Origin: CAIWHR01 sp963811685
Lineage (GTDB): Bacteria > Pseudomonadota > Gammaproteobacteria > Burkholderiales > Casimicrobiaceae
Assembly: GCA_963811685.1 (NCBI GenBank)
Contig: CAWESK010000006.1
Location: forward strand, 62,001-126,000
Direction: 5' to 3'
Length of the DNA: 64,000 nt
The position numbers and the translations under genes were made by a program. The notes beneath the pieces are model-generated. The model was not told where the DNA came from. It did not search any database and worked only from the letters and a program-made list of their open reading frames with translations. Shown piece after piece: positions 51,139 through 60,398 of this stretch. Every line of letters begins with the position of its first letter. Positions within the stretch are counted from its first letter, which is position 1.

Positions 51139-52995
51139 TCACGACGCGACCTTGCGCATCGGCTTCACGTTGAACACCGCGGCTTTTTCGGCGATCTCGC
51201 CGACGATGAAGCGGGCGGTGATCGGCGTGCCGTCATAGTGCAGCACCGGGATCAGCTTGTCCGGGTCGATGCCGCATTCGTTGACCAGCATCATCCGAAG
51301 CTGGGCGTCGCGATTCTGCTCGACCACGAACACCTTGTCGTGAGCGGCAATGAATTCCGCCACGGCGTCGGCGAACGGAAACGCGCGCAGCCGCATCCGG
51401 TCGAGGTGGATGCCGTCGGCGGCGAGGTCGGCGAGCGATTCCGCCATCGCGGCGCCGGTCGAGCCGAACCAGATCACGCCCGCGCGCGTCGGCTGCGCGG
51501 CCTTTTCGATCACCGGTGCCGGTACCAGCTCCTTCGCGGTCTCGAACTTGCGCAGCAGGCGCTGCATGTTGTCGACGTACGCCGGGCCTTCCTCGGTGTA
51601 GCGCGCGTAGCGGTCCTTCGTCGTGCCGCGGGTGAAGAACGAGCCCTTCGTGGGATGGGTGCCCGGATACGTGCGGAAGGGAATGCCGTCGCCGTCGACA
51701 TCGAGGTAGCGGCCGAATTCCTTCCCGGCCTCGAGCTCCGCGCCCGTCATCACCTTGCCGCGGTCGAGCCGGCGCCCTTCGTCCCACGTGAACGGCTCCG
51801 TCAGCCACTCCTGCATCCCGATGTCGAGATCCGAGAGCACGAAGACCGGCGTCTGCAGGCGATCGGCGAGGTCGAGCGCATCGGCCGCCATCGTGAAGCA
51901 CTCGGTCGGGTCTTCGGGGAACATCAGCACGTGCTTCGTGTCGCCGTGCGACGCGTACGCGCAGAGCAGCAGATCCGCCTGCTGCGTGCGGGTCGGCATC
52001 CCGGTCGACGGACTGCCGCGCTGGATGTCGAACAGCACCGCGGGAATTTCGGCGAAGTACGCGAGCCCGATGAATTCCTGCATCAATGAGATGCCGGGCC
52101 CGGACGTGGCGGTGAAGGCGCGCGCGCCGTTCCAGGCAGCGCCGATCACCATCCCGATCGACGCGAGCTCGTCCTCGGCCTGGACGATCGCGTATTTGTG
52201 CAGCCCGGTCGCCGCGTCGACGCGGTACTTCCGGCAATGCTTCTGGAACGCCTCGGCGAGCGACGACGACGGCGTGATCGGATACCACGCGCAGACGGTC
52301 GCGCCGCCGTAGATGCAGCCCAGCGCCGCGGCGTTGTTGCCGTCGACGAAGATGCGCTCGCCGACGGCATTGGCGCGCCGCACGCGCACCGGCAGCGGGC
52401 AGTCGAAGTTCGCGCGCGCGTAGTCGCGGCCCAGCGACAGCGCCTTGCGGTTCGATTCGAGGAGCGCTTCCTTGCCCTTGTACTGCTCGGCGAAGAGCTT
52501 CTCGATCTCGGCCGCGTCGATGTCGAGCAGCGCCGCCAGCGCACCCAGGTAGATGATGTTCTTGAAGAGCTGGCGCTGCCGCGGATCCGAGTACTCGGCG
52601 TTGCAGATCGCGGTGAGCGGCATGCCGACCACGGTCACGTCGTCGCGCAGCTTGCTCGGCGGGATCGGGCGCGTCGAGTCGTAGAACAGCACGCCGCCGG
52701 CATCGAGCTCGGCGACGTCCTTGTCCCAGGTCTGCGGGTTCATCGCCACCATGACGTCGACGCCGCCGCGGCGCCCGCGCCAGCCGGCTTCGCTGATGCG
52801 CACCTCGTACCACGTCGGCAATCCCTGGATGTTCGACGGGAAGATGTTGCGCGCCGACACCGGCACGCCCATGCGCAGCACTGCCTTGGCGAACAGGCCG
52901 TTCGCCGACGCCGAGCCGGAGCCGTTCACGTTGGCGAACTTGACGACGAAATCGTTGACGCGGATTGCGGCGGCCTTGGCGTTCACGAGGGTCAC
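51139..52995 (-). CDS. korA: 2-oxoacid:ferredoxin oxidoreductase subunit alpha with fused gamma domain (first copy)
   Basis: 618 residues from GTG at 52995, which overlaps the upstream stop (GTGA). Residues 10-200 are the gamma domain (FANVNGSGSASANGLFAKAV, LRMGVPVSARNIFPSNIQGL, WRGRRGGVDVMVAMNPQTW). The alpha domain follows with the pyrimidine-binding segment IYGGATVCAWYPITPSSSLA, AEDELASIGMVIGAAWNGAR, TATSGPGISLMQEFIGLAYF and the YPITP-type CoA/oxoacid motif RGSPSTGMPTRTQQADLL. Domain order and size match KorA of the 2-oxoglutarate type. Intact frame. Confidence 0.93.
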   Translation of the reverse strand: MTLVNAKAAAIRVNDFVVKFANVNGSGSASANGLFAKAVLRMGVPVSARNIFPSNIQGLPTWYEVRISEAGWRGRRGGVDVMVAMNPQTWDKDVAELDAGGVLFYDSTRPIPPSKLRDDVTVVGMPLTAICNAEYSDPRQRQLFKNIIYLGALAALLDIDAAEIEKLFAEQYKGKEALLESNRKALSLGRDYARANFDCPLPVRVRRANAVGERIFVDGNNAAALGCIYGGATVCAWYPITPSSSLAEAFQKHCRKYRVDAATGLHKYAIVQAEDELASIGMVIGAAWNGARAFTATSGPGISLMQEFIGLAYFAEIPAVLFDIQRGSPSTGMPTRTQQADLLLCAYASHGDTKHVLMFPEDPTECFTMAADALDLADRLQTPVFVLSDLDIGMQEWLTEPFTWDEGRRLDRGKVMTGAELEAGKEFGRYLDVDGDGIPFRTYPGTHPTKGSFFTRGTTKDRYARYTEEGPAYVDNMQRLLRKFETAKELVPAPVIEKAAQPTRAGVIWFGSTGAAMAESLADLAADGIHLDRMRLRAFPFADAVAEFIAAHDKVFVVEQNRDAQLRMMLVNECGIDPDKLIPVLHYDGTPITARFIVGEIAEKAAVFNVKPMRKVAS

Positions 52996-54857
52996 TCCGC
53001 CGCGACCGGCCCGCGCACCGGCGCCGGCCGCCGATACTCCGTCGCCGCGGGCTTGCGGCAGCGGTCGTCGGCACGCGCCATGTCGAGCAGGAACTTCTGC
53101 ATGTCCCAGGCACCGGTCGGGCAGCGCTCGGCGCACAGGCCGCAATGCAGGCAGACGTCCTCGTCCTTCACCATCACGCGCCCGGTCTTGAGCGGACCGG
53201 ACACGTAGAGGTCCTGCGTCGCGTTGTCGGCCGGCACCCGCAGCCGCGGGCGCAGCTCCGCTTCATCGCCGTCGGCGGTGAAGTTGATGCAATCCATCGG
53301 GCAGATATCGACGCAGGCATCGCACTCGATGCACAGCTTGTCGGCGAACACCGTCTGCACGTCGCAATTGAGGCAGCGCTGCGCCTCGGCGAATGCGAGC
53401 TTGGGGTCGAAGCCCAGCTCGACCTCGATCTTGATGCTCTTCAGCGCGAGCTTCGTCTCCTTCAACGGCACGCGGAAGCGGTGCGCCGGCACGATCGCGT
53501 TGTCGTAGCTCCATTCGTGGATGCCCATCTTCTGCGAGACGAGCGTCACGTGCGGCGGCGGGCGCTTGCCGAGATCCTCGCCGCGGCACTGGAGGTCGAT
53601 CGAGATCGCGGCGGCATGGCCGTGCGCGACCGCCCAGATGATGTTCTTCGGACCGAGCGCCGCGTCGCCGCCGAAATACACGCCGCGTCGCGTCGAGGCC
53701 ATCGTCGTCGCGTCGACCACCGGCATCCCGTGGTCGTCGAAGTCGACGCCGAGATCGCGCTCGATCCACGGAAACGCGTTTTCCTGGCCGATCGCGACGA
53801 GAACGTCGTCGCAGGGAAAGTGGACGTCGGGCTCCCCGGTGGGAACGAGCTTGCGCCGCCCCTTGTCGTCCTTCTGCGGCGCGACCTTCTCGAACGTGAC
53901 GCCGGTCAGCTTGCCGTCCTGGTGCGTGAACGCCTTCGGCACGAGGTAGTTGTGGATCGGGATGCCTTCGTGCGCGGCGTCCTCCTTCTCCCACGGCGAC
54001 GCCTTCATTTCGTCGAAGCCGGAGCGCACGACGACCTGCACGTCCTCGCCGCCCAGCCGCTTCGAGCTGCGGCAGCAGTCCATCGCGGTATTGCCCCCGC
54101 CCAGCACGACGACGCGCTTGCCGATCTTCGTCGTGTGGCCGAACGACACGCTGGCGAGCCAGTCGATGCCGATGTGGATGTTCTTCGCCGCCTCGCGGCG
54201 TCCCGGCAGATCGATGTCGCGCCCGCGCGGCGCGCCGCTGCCGATGAACACCGCGTCGAACGACTCGGCGAGCAGCGCCTGCAGGCTGTCGATGCGTTGG
54301 CCGGGCCGGAAGTCGACGCCGAGATCGAGGATGTAGCCCATTTCCTCGTCGATGACGGACTCCGGCAACCGGAACTTCGGAATCTGCGTGCGCATCATCC
54401 CGCCGCTTTTCGCGTCGCCATCGAAGACGACGCACTCGTACCCGAGCGGCGTGAGATCGCGCGCGACGGTGAGCGACGCGGGACCGGCGCCGACGAGCGC
54501 GACGCGCTTGCCGTTGCGCTTGTCGGGACGCGCCGGCAAGCGGTCGCGGATGTCGTCCTTGTAGTCGGCGGCGACGCGCTTCAGCCGGCAGATGGCGACG
54601 GGCTCGGGCTTGCCCTTGCCGTCACCGCCCTCCTCGACGCGGCCCCGGCGACAGGCGGGCTCGCATGGGCGGTCGCAGGTACGCCCGAGAATCCCGGGAA
54701 AGACATTCGATTCCCAGTTGACGAGATAGGCGTCGCCGTAGCGGCCCGCCGCAATGAGGCGGATGTACTCGGGAACGGGAGTATGGGCGGGGCACGCCCA
54801 TTGGCAATCGACGACCTTGTGGAAATAGTCGGGATTGGCGATATCCGTCGGCTTCAA
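52992..54857 (-). CDS. GltD-like FAD/NAD(P) oxidoreductase with C-terminal 2[4Fe-4S] ferredoxin domain
   Basis: 621 residues. The N-terminal [4Fe-4S] region (CQWACPAHTPVPEYIRLI, ILGRTCDRPCEPACRRG), the FAD motif RVALVGAGPASLTVARDLTP and the NAD(P) motif RVVVLGGGNTAMDCCRSSKR are those of the glutamate synthase small subunit. Beyond it, CIECDACVDICPMDC and CLHCGLCAERCPTG form a bacterial-type 2[4Fe-4S] ferredoxin. It probably passes electrons from KorAB to NADP+, as the third subunit KorC does in the 2-oxoglutarate:NADP+ oxidoreductase of Azoarcus. The start is a TTG at 54857, set by an AGGAGA about 9 bases upstream and by the conserved sequence right after it. Confidence 0.85.
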   Translation of the reverse strand: MKPTDIANPDYFHKVVDCQWACPAHTPVPEYIRLIAAGRYGDAYLVNWESNVFPGILGRTCDRPCEPACRRGRVEEGGDGKGKPEPVAICRLKRVAADYKDDIRDRLPARPDKRNGKRVALVGAGPASLTVARDLTPLGYECVVFDGDAKSGGMMRTQIPKFRLPESVIDEEMGYILDLGVDFRPGQRIDSLQALLAESFDAVFIGSGAPRGRDIDLPGRREAAKNIHIGIDWLASVSFGHTTKIGKRVVVLGGGNTAMDCCRSSKRLGGEDVQVVVRSGFDEMKASPWEKEDAAHEGIPIHNYLVPKAFTHQDGKLTGVTFEKVAPQKDDKGRRKLVPTGEPDVHFPCDDVLVAIGQENAFPWIERDLGVDFDDHGMPVVDATTMASTRRGVYFGGDAALGPKNIIWAVAHGHAAAISIDLQCRGEDLGKRPPPHVTLVSQKMGIHEWSYDNAIVPAHRFRVPLKETKLALKSIKIEVELGFDPKLAFAEAQRCLNCDVQTVFADKLCIECDACVDICPMDCINFTADGDEAELRPRLRVPADNATQDLYVSGPLKTGRVMVKDEDVCLHCGLCAERCPTGAWDMQKFLLDMARADDRCRKPAATEYRRPAPVRGPVAAE

Positions 54858-54887
54858 ACGAGCTGTCTCCTGTGGCGGCGACCGGTC

Positions 54888-54893
54888 TTTATA
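54888..54893 (-). promoter_or_regulatory. -10-like TATAAA for the korC-like/korA/korB set
   Basis: On the minus strand TATAAA lies about 30 bases before the TTG start at 54857 and before the AGGAGA ribosome binding site. No clear -35 or FNR box was found near it. Confidence 0.4.
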
Positions 54894-55150
54894 GTTTTTC
54901 CCGGGGGCGCGGTCCCGAGAAGCACGTTTCGCGCCCGGACCGGTACGCGTGCCGCGCATCCTACGCCAGCCGGGCACCCGAGGAAAGGCTTGATGCGAAT
55001 AGGGTTTTCAGGGGCGTCCGATTCCGGCCACCCCCGAAGCGCACCGGATCGGCCATCAGAGACCGAAGAGCGCGGCAATCGTTCCGCTCGTGCGGATCGA
55101 CAACGGTGTCGCCGCCATCCTGACAAACGGGAGCTGCCGATGCAGATGCG

Positions 55151-55187
55151 CGAAGGGCCGCCGGACGTCGCCGTCGGCGGCCCTTCG
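55151..55187. repeat. 13-bp perfect hairpin after the ferredoxin-domain gene
   Basis: CGAAGGGCCGCCG (55151-55163) and CGGCGGCCCTTCG (55175-55187) are exact complements with an 11-base loop. It lies 13 bases beyond the stop of the leftward gene. There is no T run on either side, so it is not a standard intrinsic terminator; it may act in Rho-dependent termination or mRNA protection. Confidence 0.7.
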
Positions 55188-55199
55188 GCGCGAGGTCGC

Positions 55200-57416
55200 T
55201 CAGAGGAACGGCTTTGCGCGCTCGATCAGCTCGTCCAGGCCCGGCTCGTTCGGATTGCGCGGTTTCCCAGGGTGGATGATCGCGACCTGGCAGACTTCCG
55301 CCGCCTCGACGAGCTGCCGGTACGTGCCGGCGTTGATGTCCTTGATGAACGCCTGCTTGTTGTCGTTGTACGTGAACATCCTGTCGTTGATCGTCTGGCA
55401 CTCGTTGCAGCTCGGACAGCGCGCCGTCTCGATCCACGCCTCGTCCGACGGCGGCGCTGCCGGATCCGCTTCGGCGACGGACTCCGCGGGTGGCGCGGAC
55501 GGCGGCATTGCGCTGGCGGCGGGCGCAGCGGCGGCTTTTTGCAGCACCTCCTGCGCCGACTCCCATTTGGCCTCCCACGCCGCGCGCTCGGCCGCGAGCA
55601 GCCGCTCGGCGTGCGAGTCGTGAATCCCGGCGTGCTCCTGCAGGCGATGCCAGAGAAGCAGACAGCGACGCGTGGCCTGCATGAGCCGCGCATCGACGAT
55701 GACGCGGTGCAGCCGGTCGTCCGCGTCGACCGCCCACAGAAACGGGATGCGCTCGGTCGCCGGGCGACGTCGGGGAGCTCAGCCATTCGGCCACCGGCAG
55801 CATCGCGCCGCGTTCCAGCGCTCGCGTGGCACGACGGCGAAGTGCGCGCCGTAGCGGCGGTCGCAGAGCACGAAGTCGGCGTAGGTGAACGCGAGCGTCC
55901 TCGGTGACGCGCTGCATCGCATCGTCGGCGTAGTCGAACGGCTCGAGCGGCCCAGTCGGCGTCGGGATTGCGGTTGTTGTCGAGCGAGAATCGCTCCGCC
56001 CAGTTGTCGCCGGCGGTGGCGTCGTAGGTGAACGCCGGGAACGTCCGCGATTCCCTGGCGGCCGCGGCGGTCAGGTACGGCGGCAGATCGCCCGCCGCCG
56101 CGGGCGAGCCGGCGAACACGCTGAACAGCGCGGGACCGCGCGCCAGCAGTCCGCGTTGCACGTGCTCGCGCAGCGCATACAGGTCGGCGCTCGTCGCCTG
56201 CAGCACGAACATCCCGCCCAGCCCCATCGCCGTCGTCGCGAGCCGCGCGCTGCGCACGCCGAACGCGAAATGGCCGGTGCCGATCGACGCCTCCTCGAGC
56301 AGATCGGTCTGCTGGACGAGCACCTTCACCGGCAGGCCCGAGGACAGCATTTCGATCAGGCCCGCATTCTCCGGCGCGTCGTTGCGGCCCCGCGGGATGC
56401 AGACGAGATAATCGGGGAACAGCGCGAGATCGTCCGCGGTCAGCGCGCCTTCGTCGTAGCGCTCGAAGAACGGGTCGTGATCCGCCTCGACGTACGCACC
56501 GGTGGATTCGAGCTCGGCGATCGCGATCGCCTTGACGACCTCGGCCACGCGCGGCAGGCGCGTGCGGTAGGCCACGACCGCGGCCGCGCAATTGTCGAAG
56601 TCGAAACCGAGGGATCCGCCGCCGATGATCGCGCGCGTCGGATCGGCATGAAAAGGCTGCGTGCGCAGCACAGAGAGCGCCCACTCGATCCGCCGCCGTC
56701 GCGTCGTCGGCAGCTCGTCGTCGGGGGACATGCCGGTGACGAGCTTCGACATCACGGCGAAATCGAAGACGTCGGCGTGCCCCGAGCCGATCGATGCGGC
56801 CAGCGCCTGCGGCTGCTGGCCCGCGGCCGAGTGCGCGAACGCCGCGCGCCGGATGTCGGTCAGTTTGCGCACCAGCGAATCGACCAGCAGCCGGAACTCC
56901 CGCGCCTTGCCGCTTGCGCGTGCCGCGACGCCTGGCGCACGAATCGCGCCGGCAGCTGCTCGTCGCAGTCGACGATCTCGCCGTCGACCTTGAGCGCGTC
57001 GCCCGCTTGCGCGAGCACCTTGCCGACCGTTTCGTCGTCGCCTGGCCGAGCCCGCGCTCGACGGCGCCGTCCACAGGTCGGACAGGAGACCCGTCTCGCC
57101 CTCGGCGAGCACCACGCGCAGCTCGCGCTCGACTCGCAGCACGTGCTTGCGCAGGCGCTCGCCCTCGGTACCGCGCGGCGCGCACTCGGCGAGCAGCGCG
57201 CCGACGATCGACGACAGCGAATGGACATACGTGCCGCCGATCGGTCACCGCGGGCAGCACGAGCGGGAAGTCGTAGCGCAGACGCGCAAGGTCGCGGTAG
57301 GGGGCGAGCACCGCGGGGCGCAGCGCGCCGACGTCGATCGGCGCGAGGCCGTCGCCGGCGCGCTTGCCGGTCATGTGAAAGATCAGCTGGTCCTGGAATT
57401 GCGTGGCGATGTCCAT
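55200..57416 (-). CDS. Uncharacterised protein of ~740 residues with C-terminal ferredoxin-like domain (frameshifted)
   Basis: Begins MDIATQFQDQLIFHMTGKRA at 57416. Readable pieces in order: RDLARLRYDFPLVLPAVTD; LRVERELRVVLAEGETGLLS; GDDETVGKVLAQAGDALKVD and EQLPARFVRQA; EFRLLVDSLVRKLTDIRRAA; FDFAVMSKLVTGMSPDDELP; IIGGGSLGFDFDNCAAAVVA; FPDYLVCIPRGRNDAPENAG; VLVQQTDLLEEASIGTGHFA; ALREHVQRGLLARGPALFSV; LAFTYADFVLCDRRYGAHFA; then the end with ARCPSCNECQTINDRMFTYN and EAAEVCQVAIIHPGKPRNPN. The final CxxCxxC plus a distant Cys is ferredoxin-like. About seven frame breaks (near 57243, 57047, 56920, 55955, 55905, 55800, 55768) must be repaired, five of them single-base gains. The middle weakly resembles a ThDP-fold domain of pyruvate:ferredoxin oxidoreductase but lacks the usual GDG motif. 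Not assignable to a named family. Confidence 0.65.
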
Positions 57417-57451
57417 GGCGGCTCGCTCTCGTTCTCGTCGGATCGGAAGCC

Positions 57452-58442
57452 TTAGGCCACGCGGGGCTGCGCGGCGACCTTCGTCGGGCCAAATCGTGAC
57501 CTTGTCGAATTCCGCTTCGAGGCCGGCGCGGGTGCGCTCCGGCGAGCGCGGCGCTCCGGCGCCGCGCAGGTCCTCGTAGCAGGGCACGTCGGGATTCTCG
57601 TAGAGGATGCCGACCGGAATCGGGTCCTCCGAGGACGCGATCTCGCGCGCCTTGTGGATGTCGAGCGGATCGTGCTCGCGCTGGTTCTTGTAGATGCGGC
57701 TCGTCTCCGCGGACAGCGCGAGGCCGTTCGCGTGCGTCAGCAGCAGCGTCTTGCCGGGGTCGTGCAGCCACGGCTCGAACATCTTCGGCAGGAACTCGGG
57801 GCAGCGCTGGATGATGCGGACGAACGAGAAGCCGCGGTGCTTGTACGCCTTCGAGATGATGTCGTAGAGCAACTCCGGAATCCAGTCGACCGCCTGCGCG
57901 ACGAACGACACGTTCTGCACGCCCAGCGTCACCGTCAGCGGATTGAGCGCCTCGAGCAGCGATCCGCGCGGCGTCGTGTTGCTCTTGAAGCCGATCGGCG
58001 ACGTCGGCGACGCCTGCTTCTTGGTCAGCCCGTATACGTGATTGTCGTGCAGGATCACCGTCATGTTCATGTTGTACCGGATCGCGTGGATCCAGTGCGC
58101 GGCTCCGATGCTGCAGCAGTCGCCGTCGCCGGTGTTGACGAACACGGAGAGATCGGGACGCGCCATCTTCACGCCCTCGGCGATCGGGAACGCGCGGCCG
58201 TGGATCCCGTGGAACCCGTAGGTCTTCATGTAGTGCGGAAAGCGACTCGAGCATCCGATGCCCGACACGAACACCGTGCGCTCCGGAGCGAGATCCTCGT
58301 CGCGGCAGAGGCGCTGCACCGCGGCAAGAATCGCGTTGTCGCCGCAGCCGCTGCACCAGCGCGGTACGCCGCCCTGGTAGTCCTCGAGGTTGTGGTGCTC
58401 CTCGTGGAGCTTGATGATGCATTGCGTGACGGGGGTGGCCAT
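57452..58442 (-). CDS. korB: 2-oxoacid:ferredoxin oxidoreductase subunit beta (second copy, frameshifted at the end)
   Basis: About 329 residues. VPRWCSGCGDNAILAAVQRL and FVSGIGCSSRFPHYMKTYGF give three cluster Cys; the ThDP motif is VFVNTGDGDCCSIGAAHWIH and VILHDNHVYGLTKKQASPTS. The fourth Cys is in IIQRCPEFLP. Only about one third of residues agree with the first korB by eye, so the two are different paralogues. The frame misses its stop; removing one base near 57478 gives KVAAQPRVA and a TAA at 57452-57454. Starts 3 bases after korA. Confidence 0.9.
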
Positions 58443-58444
58443 CG

Positions 58445-60355
58445 CTATTTTCCTTCGTTGCCTTCGTTCAGCTTGGCGCGCATCGCCTTCACGACGTCGC
58501 CCGGCTTGATCGGCTGGCCGCGCGCCTCGCTCCAGCAGTCGATGTCGATGAGAAACCGCGAGCGCAGCATCATCGCGAGCGCCGAGTACCGGCGGTTGTC
58601 CTCGTCGATCAGCTCGTCCTCGCGCCGGTCCGACCAGTTGCTCTCCACCGTCATGACCTTGCCGAATTTCTGCAGGACCTCGCGGATGCCGGACGGCATC
58701 GGCTGAATGAAGCGCAGGTGCAGCGACGACACCTTCAGCCCTTCGGCGCGCGCGCGGTCGACCGCTTCCTCGATCACGCCCTTGTTGCTGCCCCAGCCGA
58801 CGACCAGAAGATCGCCTTCCGGATCGCCGTGCACGGGCGGGGTCTTCAGCGTCTTCTGCAGCGCGGCGAGCTTCAGGCTGCGCGCGCGCAGGCCCTCCTC
58901 GTTGATCGCCGGGTCGTACGCGACCTTGCTCATCCGGTCGTGCGCGAGCCCGGTCAGCGTGTGCATGCCGTTCGGCTGGCCCGGAATGAAGCGGTGCGCG
59001 ATGCCCGTAACCGGATCCCAGTCGTACGGCTTGGCACCCTCGGGCACCGGCGACTGGTCGAGCGGCGGCGCGAGCCAGTCCTCGGAGAAGCGCGGCCGCG
59101 GAAACGGCTGCTGCGCGGTGGCGAGGCTCGCGTCGGACAGCACGACGACGACCATGTTGAACGTCTCGGCGATCTTGCGCGCGGTAATGATCGAATAGAA
59201 GCAATCCTCGATGTCGCTGGCCGCCATCACGACCTTCGGCGCGTCGCCATGGCTGCCGTAGACCGCGCACAGCATATCGCCCTGTTCCGCCTTGGTCGGC
59301 TGCCCGGTGCTGGGGCCGCCGCGCTGAACGTTGACGACGACGAGCGGAATCTCGGCCATCACCGCGAGCCCCAGCCCCTCCTGCTTCAGCGAGTAGCCGG
59401 GCCCCGACGTGATCGTCACCGCGCAGCGACCGGCGTAGGACGCGCCGATCGCGAATGCGCACGCGGCGATCTCGTCCTCGGCCTGATGCACCATGCCGCC
59501 GACGCGCTCGAACACGTCCGACAGATAATGCGACGCCGACGTGGCCGGCGTGATCGGGTACATCGCGCAGATGTCCATGCCCGACGCGAGCACGCCGAGC
59601 GCGATCGCCGTGTTGCCATTGACGACGATCTGCGGCTCCTTCGCGCGTTCGGCGGGAATCGCGTACTTGAAATCGAGATTCGCTTCGCCCCAGGCGAATC
59701 CGGCCTCGAGCAGCTGAACGTTGGTGGCGATCACCTTCGCGTCCTTCTTGCCGAAGATCCGCGCGACCTGGTCGCGCGCGAGCTGCATGTCGAGGCTGTA
59801 GATACTGCACAGCATGCCGAGCACGAACATGTTCTTGCCGCGGCGCGCGTCGGTCATCAGCGAGCGGCACTCACGCTCGAGCGGAATCTCGATCACCCGG
59901 AAGCCGCCGTCGACGAGCGACTTCACGGTCTCGACATACGACGCGACGATCGTCGGGTCCTTGTGCTCGCGCCAGGTGCTTTCCAGCAGGATCGTCGCGC
60001 CGCGCTTCAGCTCGCCCGTGCGCACGCGGCCGAGCAGCACCTGCTCGTTGAACGCGACAACGAGATCGGTCGCGTCGCCGCCGTTGGTGACCCGCTTGGT
60101 GCCGATCCGGATCCGGATGCCGCTCGCACCGGCCACGCTTCGCGCGGGCGGCTGGATTTCTGCCGGGATGATTTCCTCGGTCCAGATGCCGTTGCCGCTC
60201 CGCGCGGCGATCGCGGCCAGTGATTGCCCGCAACGCTGCGCGCCCTCGCCCGAATCGCTGATCACCTCGACGGTATGTTCGGTCAACGTCTTCGCGCGCT
60301 TGGCGCTCCCCGAACCGGATTTGGCGGGACGGTCGAGTAATGCGGCGTCTGTCAT
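58445..60355 (-). CDS. korA: 2-oxoacid:ferredoxin oxidoreductase subunit alpha with fused gamma domain (second copy)
   Basis: 636 residues, intact. The gamma domain (VEVISDSGEGAQRCGQSLAA, RSVAGASGIRIRIGTKRVTN, CSIYSLDMQLARDQVARIFG) is followed by the alpha domain (VNGNTAIALGVLASGMDICA, MYPITPATSASHYLSDVFER, AEDEIAACAFAIGASYAGRC, ITSGPGYSLKQEGLGLAVMA, VQRGGPSTGQPTKAEQGDML). The YPITPAT motif and length match KorA/VorA-type proteins. The gamma domain has a GEG in place of the SGxGG of the first copy. Located between nfnB and korB. Confidence 0.93.
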   Translation of the reverse strand: MTDAALLDRPAKSGSGSAKRAKTLTEHTVEVISDSGEGAQRCGQSLAAIAARSGNGIWTEEIIPAEIQPPARSVAGASGIRIRIGTKRVTNGGDATDLVVAFNEQVLLGRVRTGELKRGATILLESTWREHKDPTIVASYVETVKSLVDGGFRVIEIPLERECRSLMTDARRGKNMFVLGMLCSIYSLDMQLARDQVARIFGKKDAKVIATNVQLLEAGFAWGEANLDFKYAIPAERAKEPQIVVNGNTAIALGVLASGMDICAMYPITPATSASHYLSDVFERVGGMVHQAEDEIAACAFAIGASYAGRCAVTITSGPGYSLKQEGLGLAVMAEIPLVVVNVQRGGPSTGQPTKAEQGDMLCAVYGSHGDAPKVVMAASDIEDCFYSIITARKIAETFNMVVVVLSDASLATAQQPFPRPRFSEDWLAPPLDQSPVPEGAKPYDWDPVTGIAHRFIPGQPNGMHTLTGLAHDRMSKVAYDPAINEEGLRARSLKLAALQKTLKTPPVHGDPEGDLLVVGWGSNKGVIEEAVDRARAEGLKVSSLHLRFIQPMPSGIREVLQKFGKVMTVESNWSDRREDELIDEDNRRYSALAMMLRSRFLIDIDCWSEARGQPIKPGDVVKAMRAKLNEGNEGK

Positions 60356-60398
60356 TAGAAAGCCTTGTGGTGACGTAAGAGCAGCGTGCAGTCGAGGG

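Larger units (their letters stand above)
54858..55199. other. Intergenic region with promoter and hairpin
   Basis: This 342-base gap between the ferredoxin-domain gene and the first kor set has no convincing gene. It holds the TTG-start ribosome binding site, a -10-like TATAAA (54888-54893) for the downstream leftward genes, and a perfect hairpin (55151-55187) just after the upstream gene. The first kor set therefore probably has its own promoter. Confidence 0.6.

Noticed and set aside
55779..59870. A single 1,363-codon leftward open frame
   Set aside because: It mixes an antisense-like part of korA2 in a wrong frame with the true korB2 and pieces of the next gene. It exists only because GC-rich DNA has few stops and korB2 lost its stop through a frame break.
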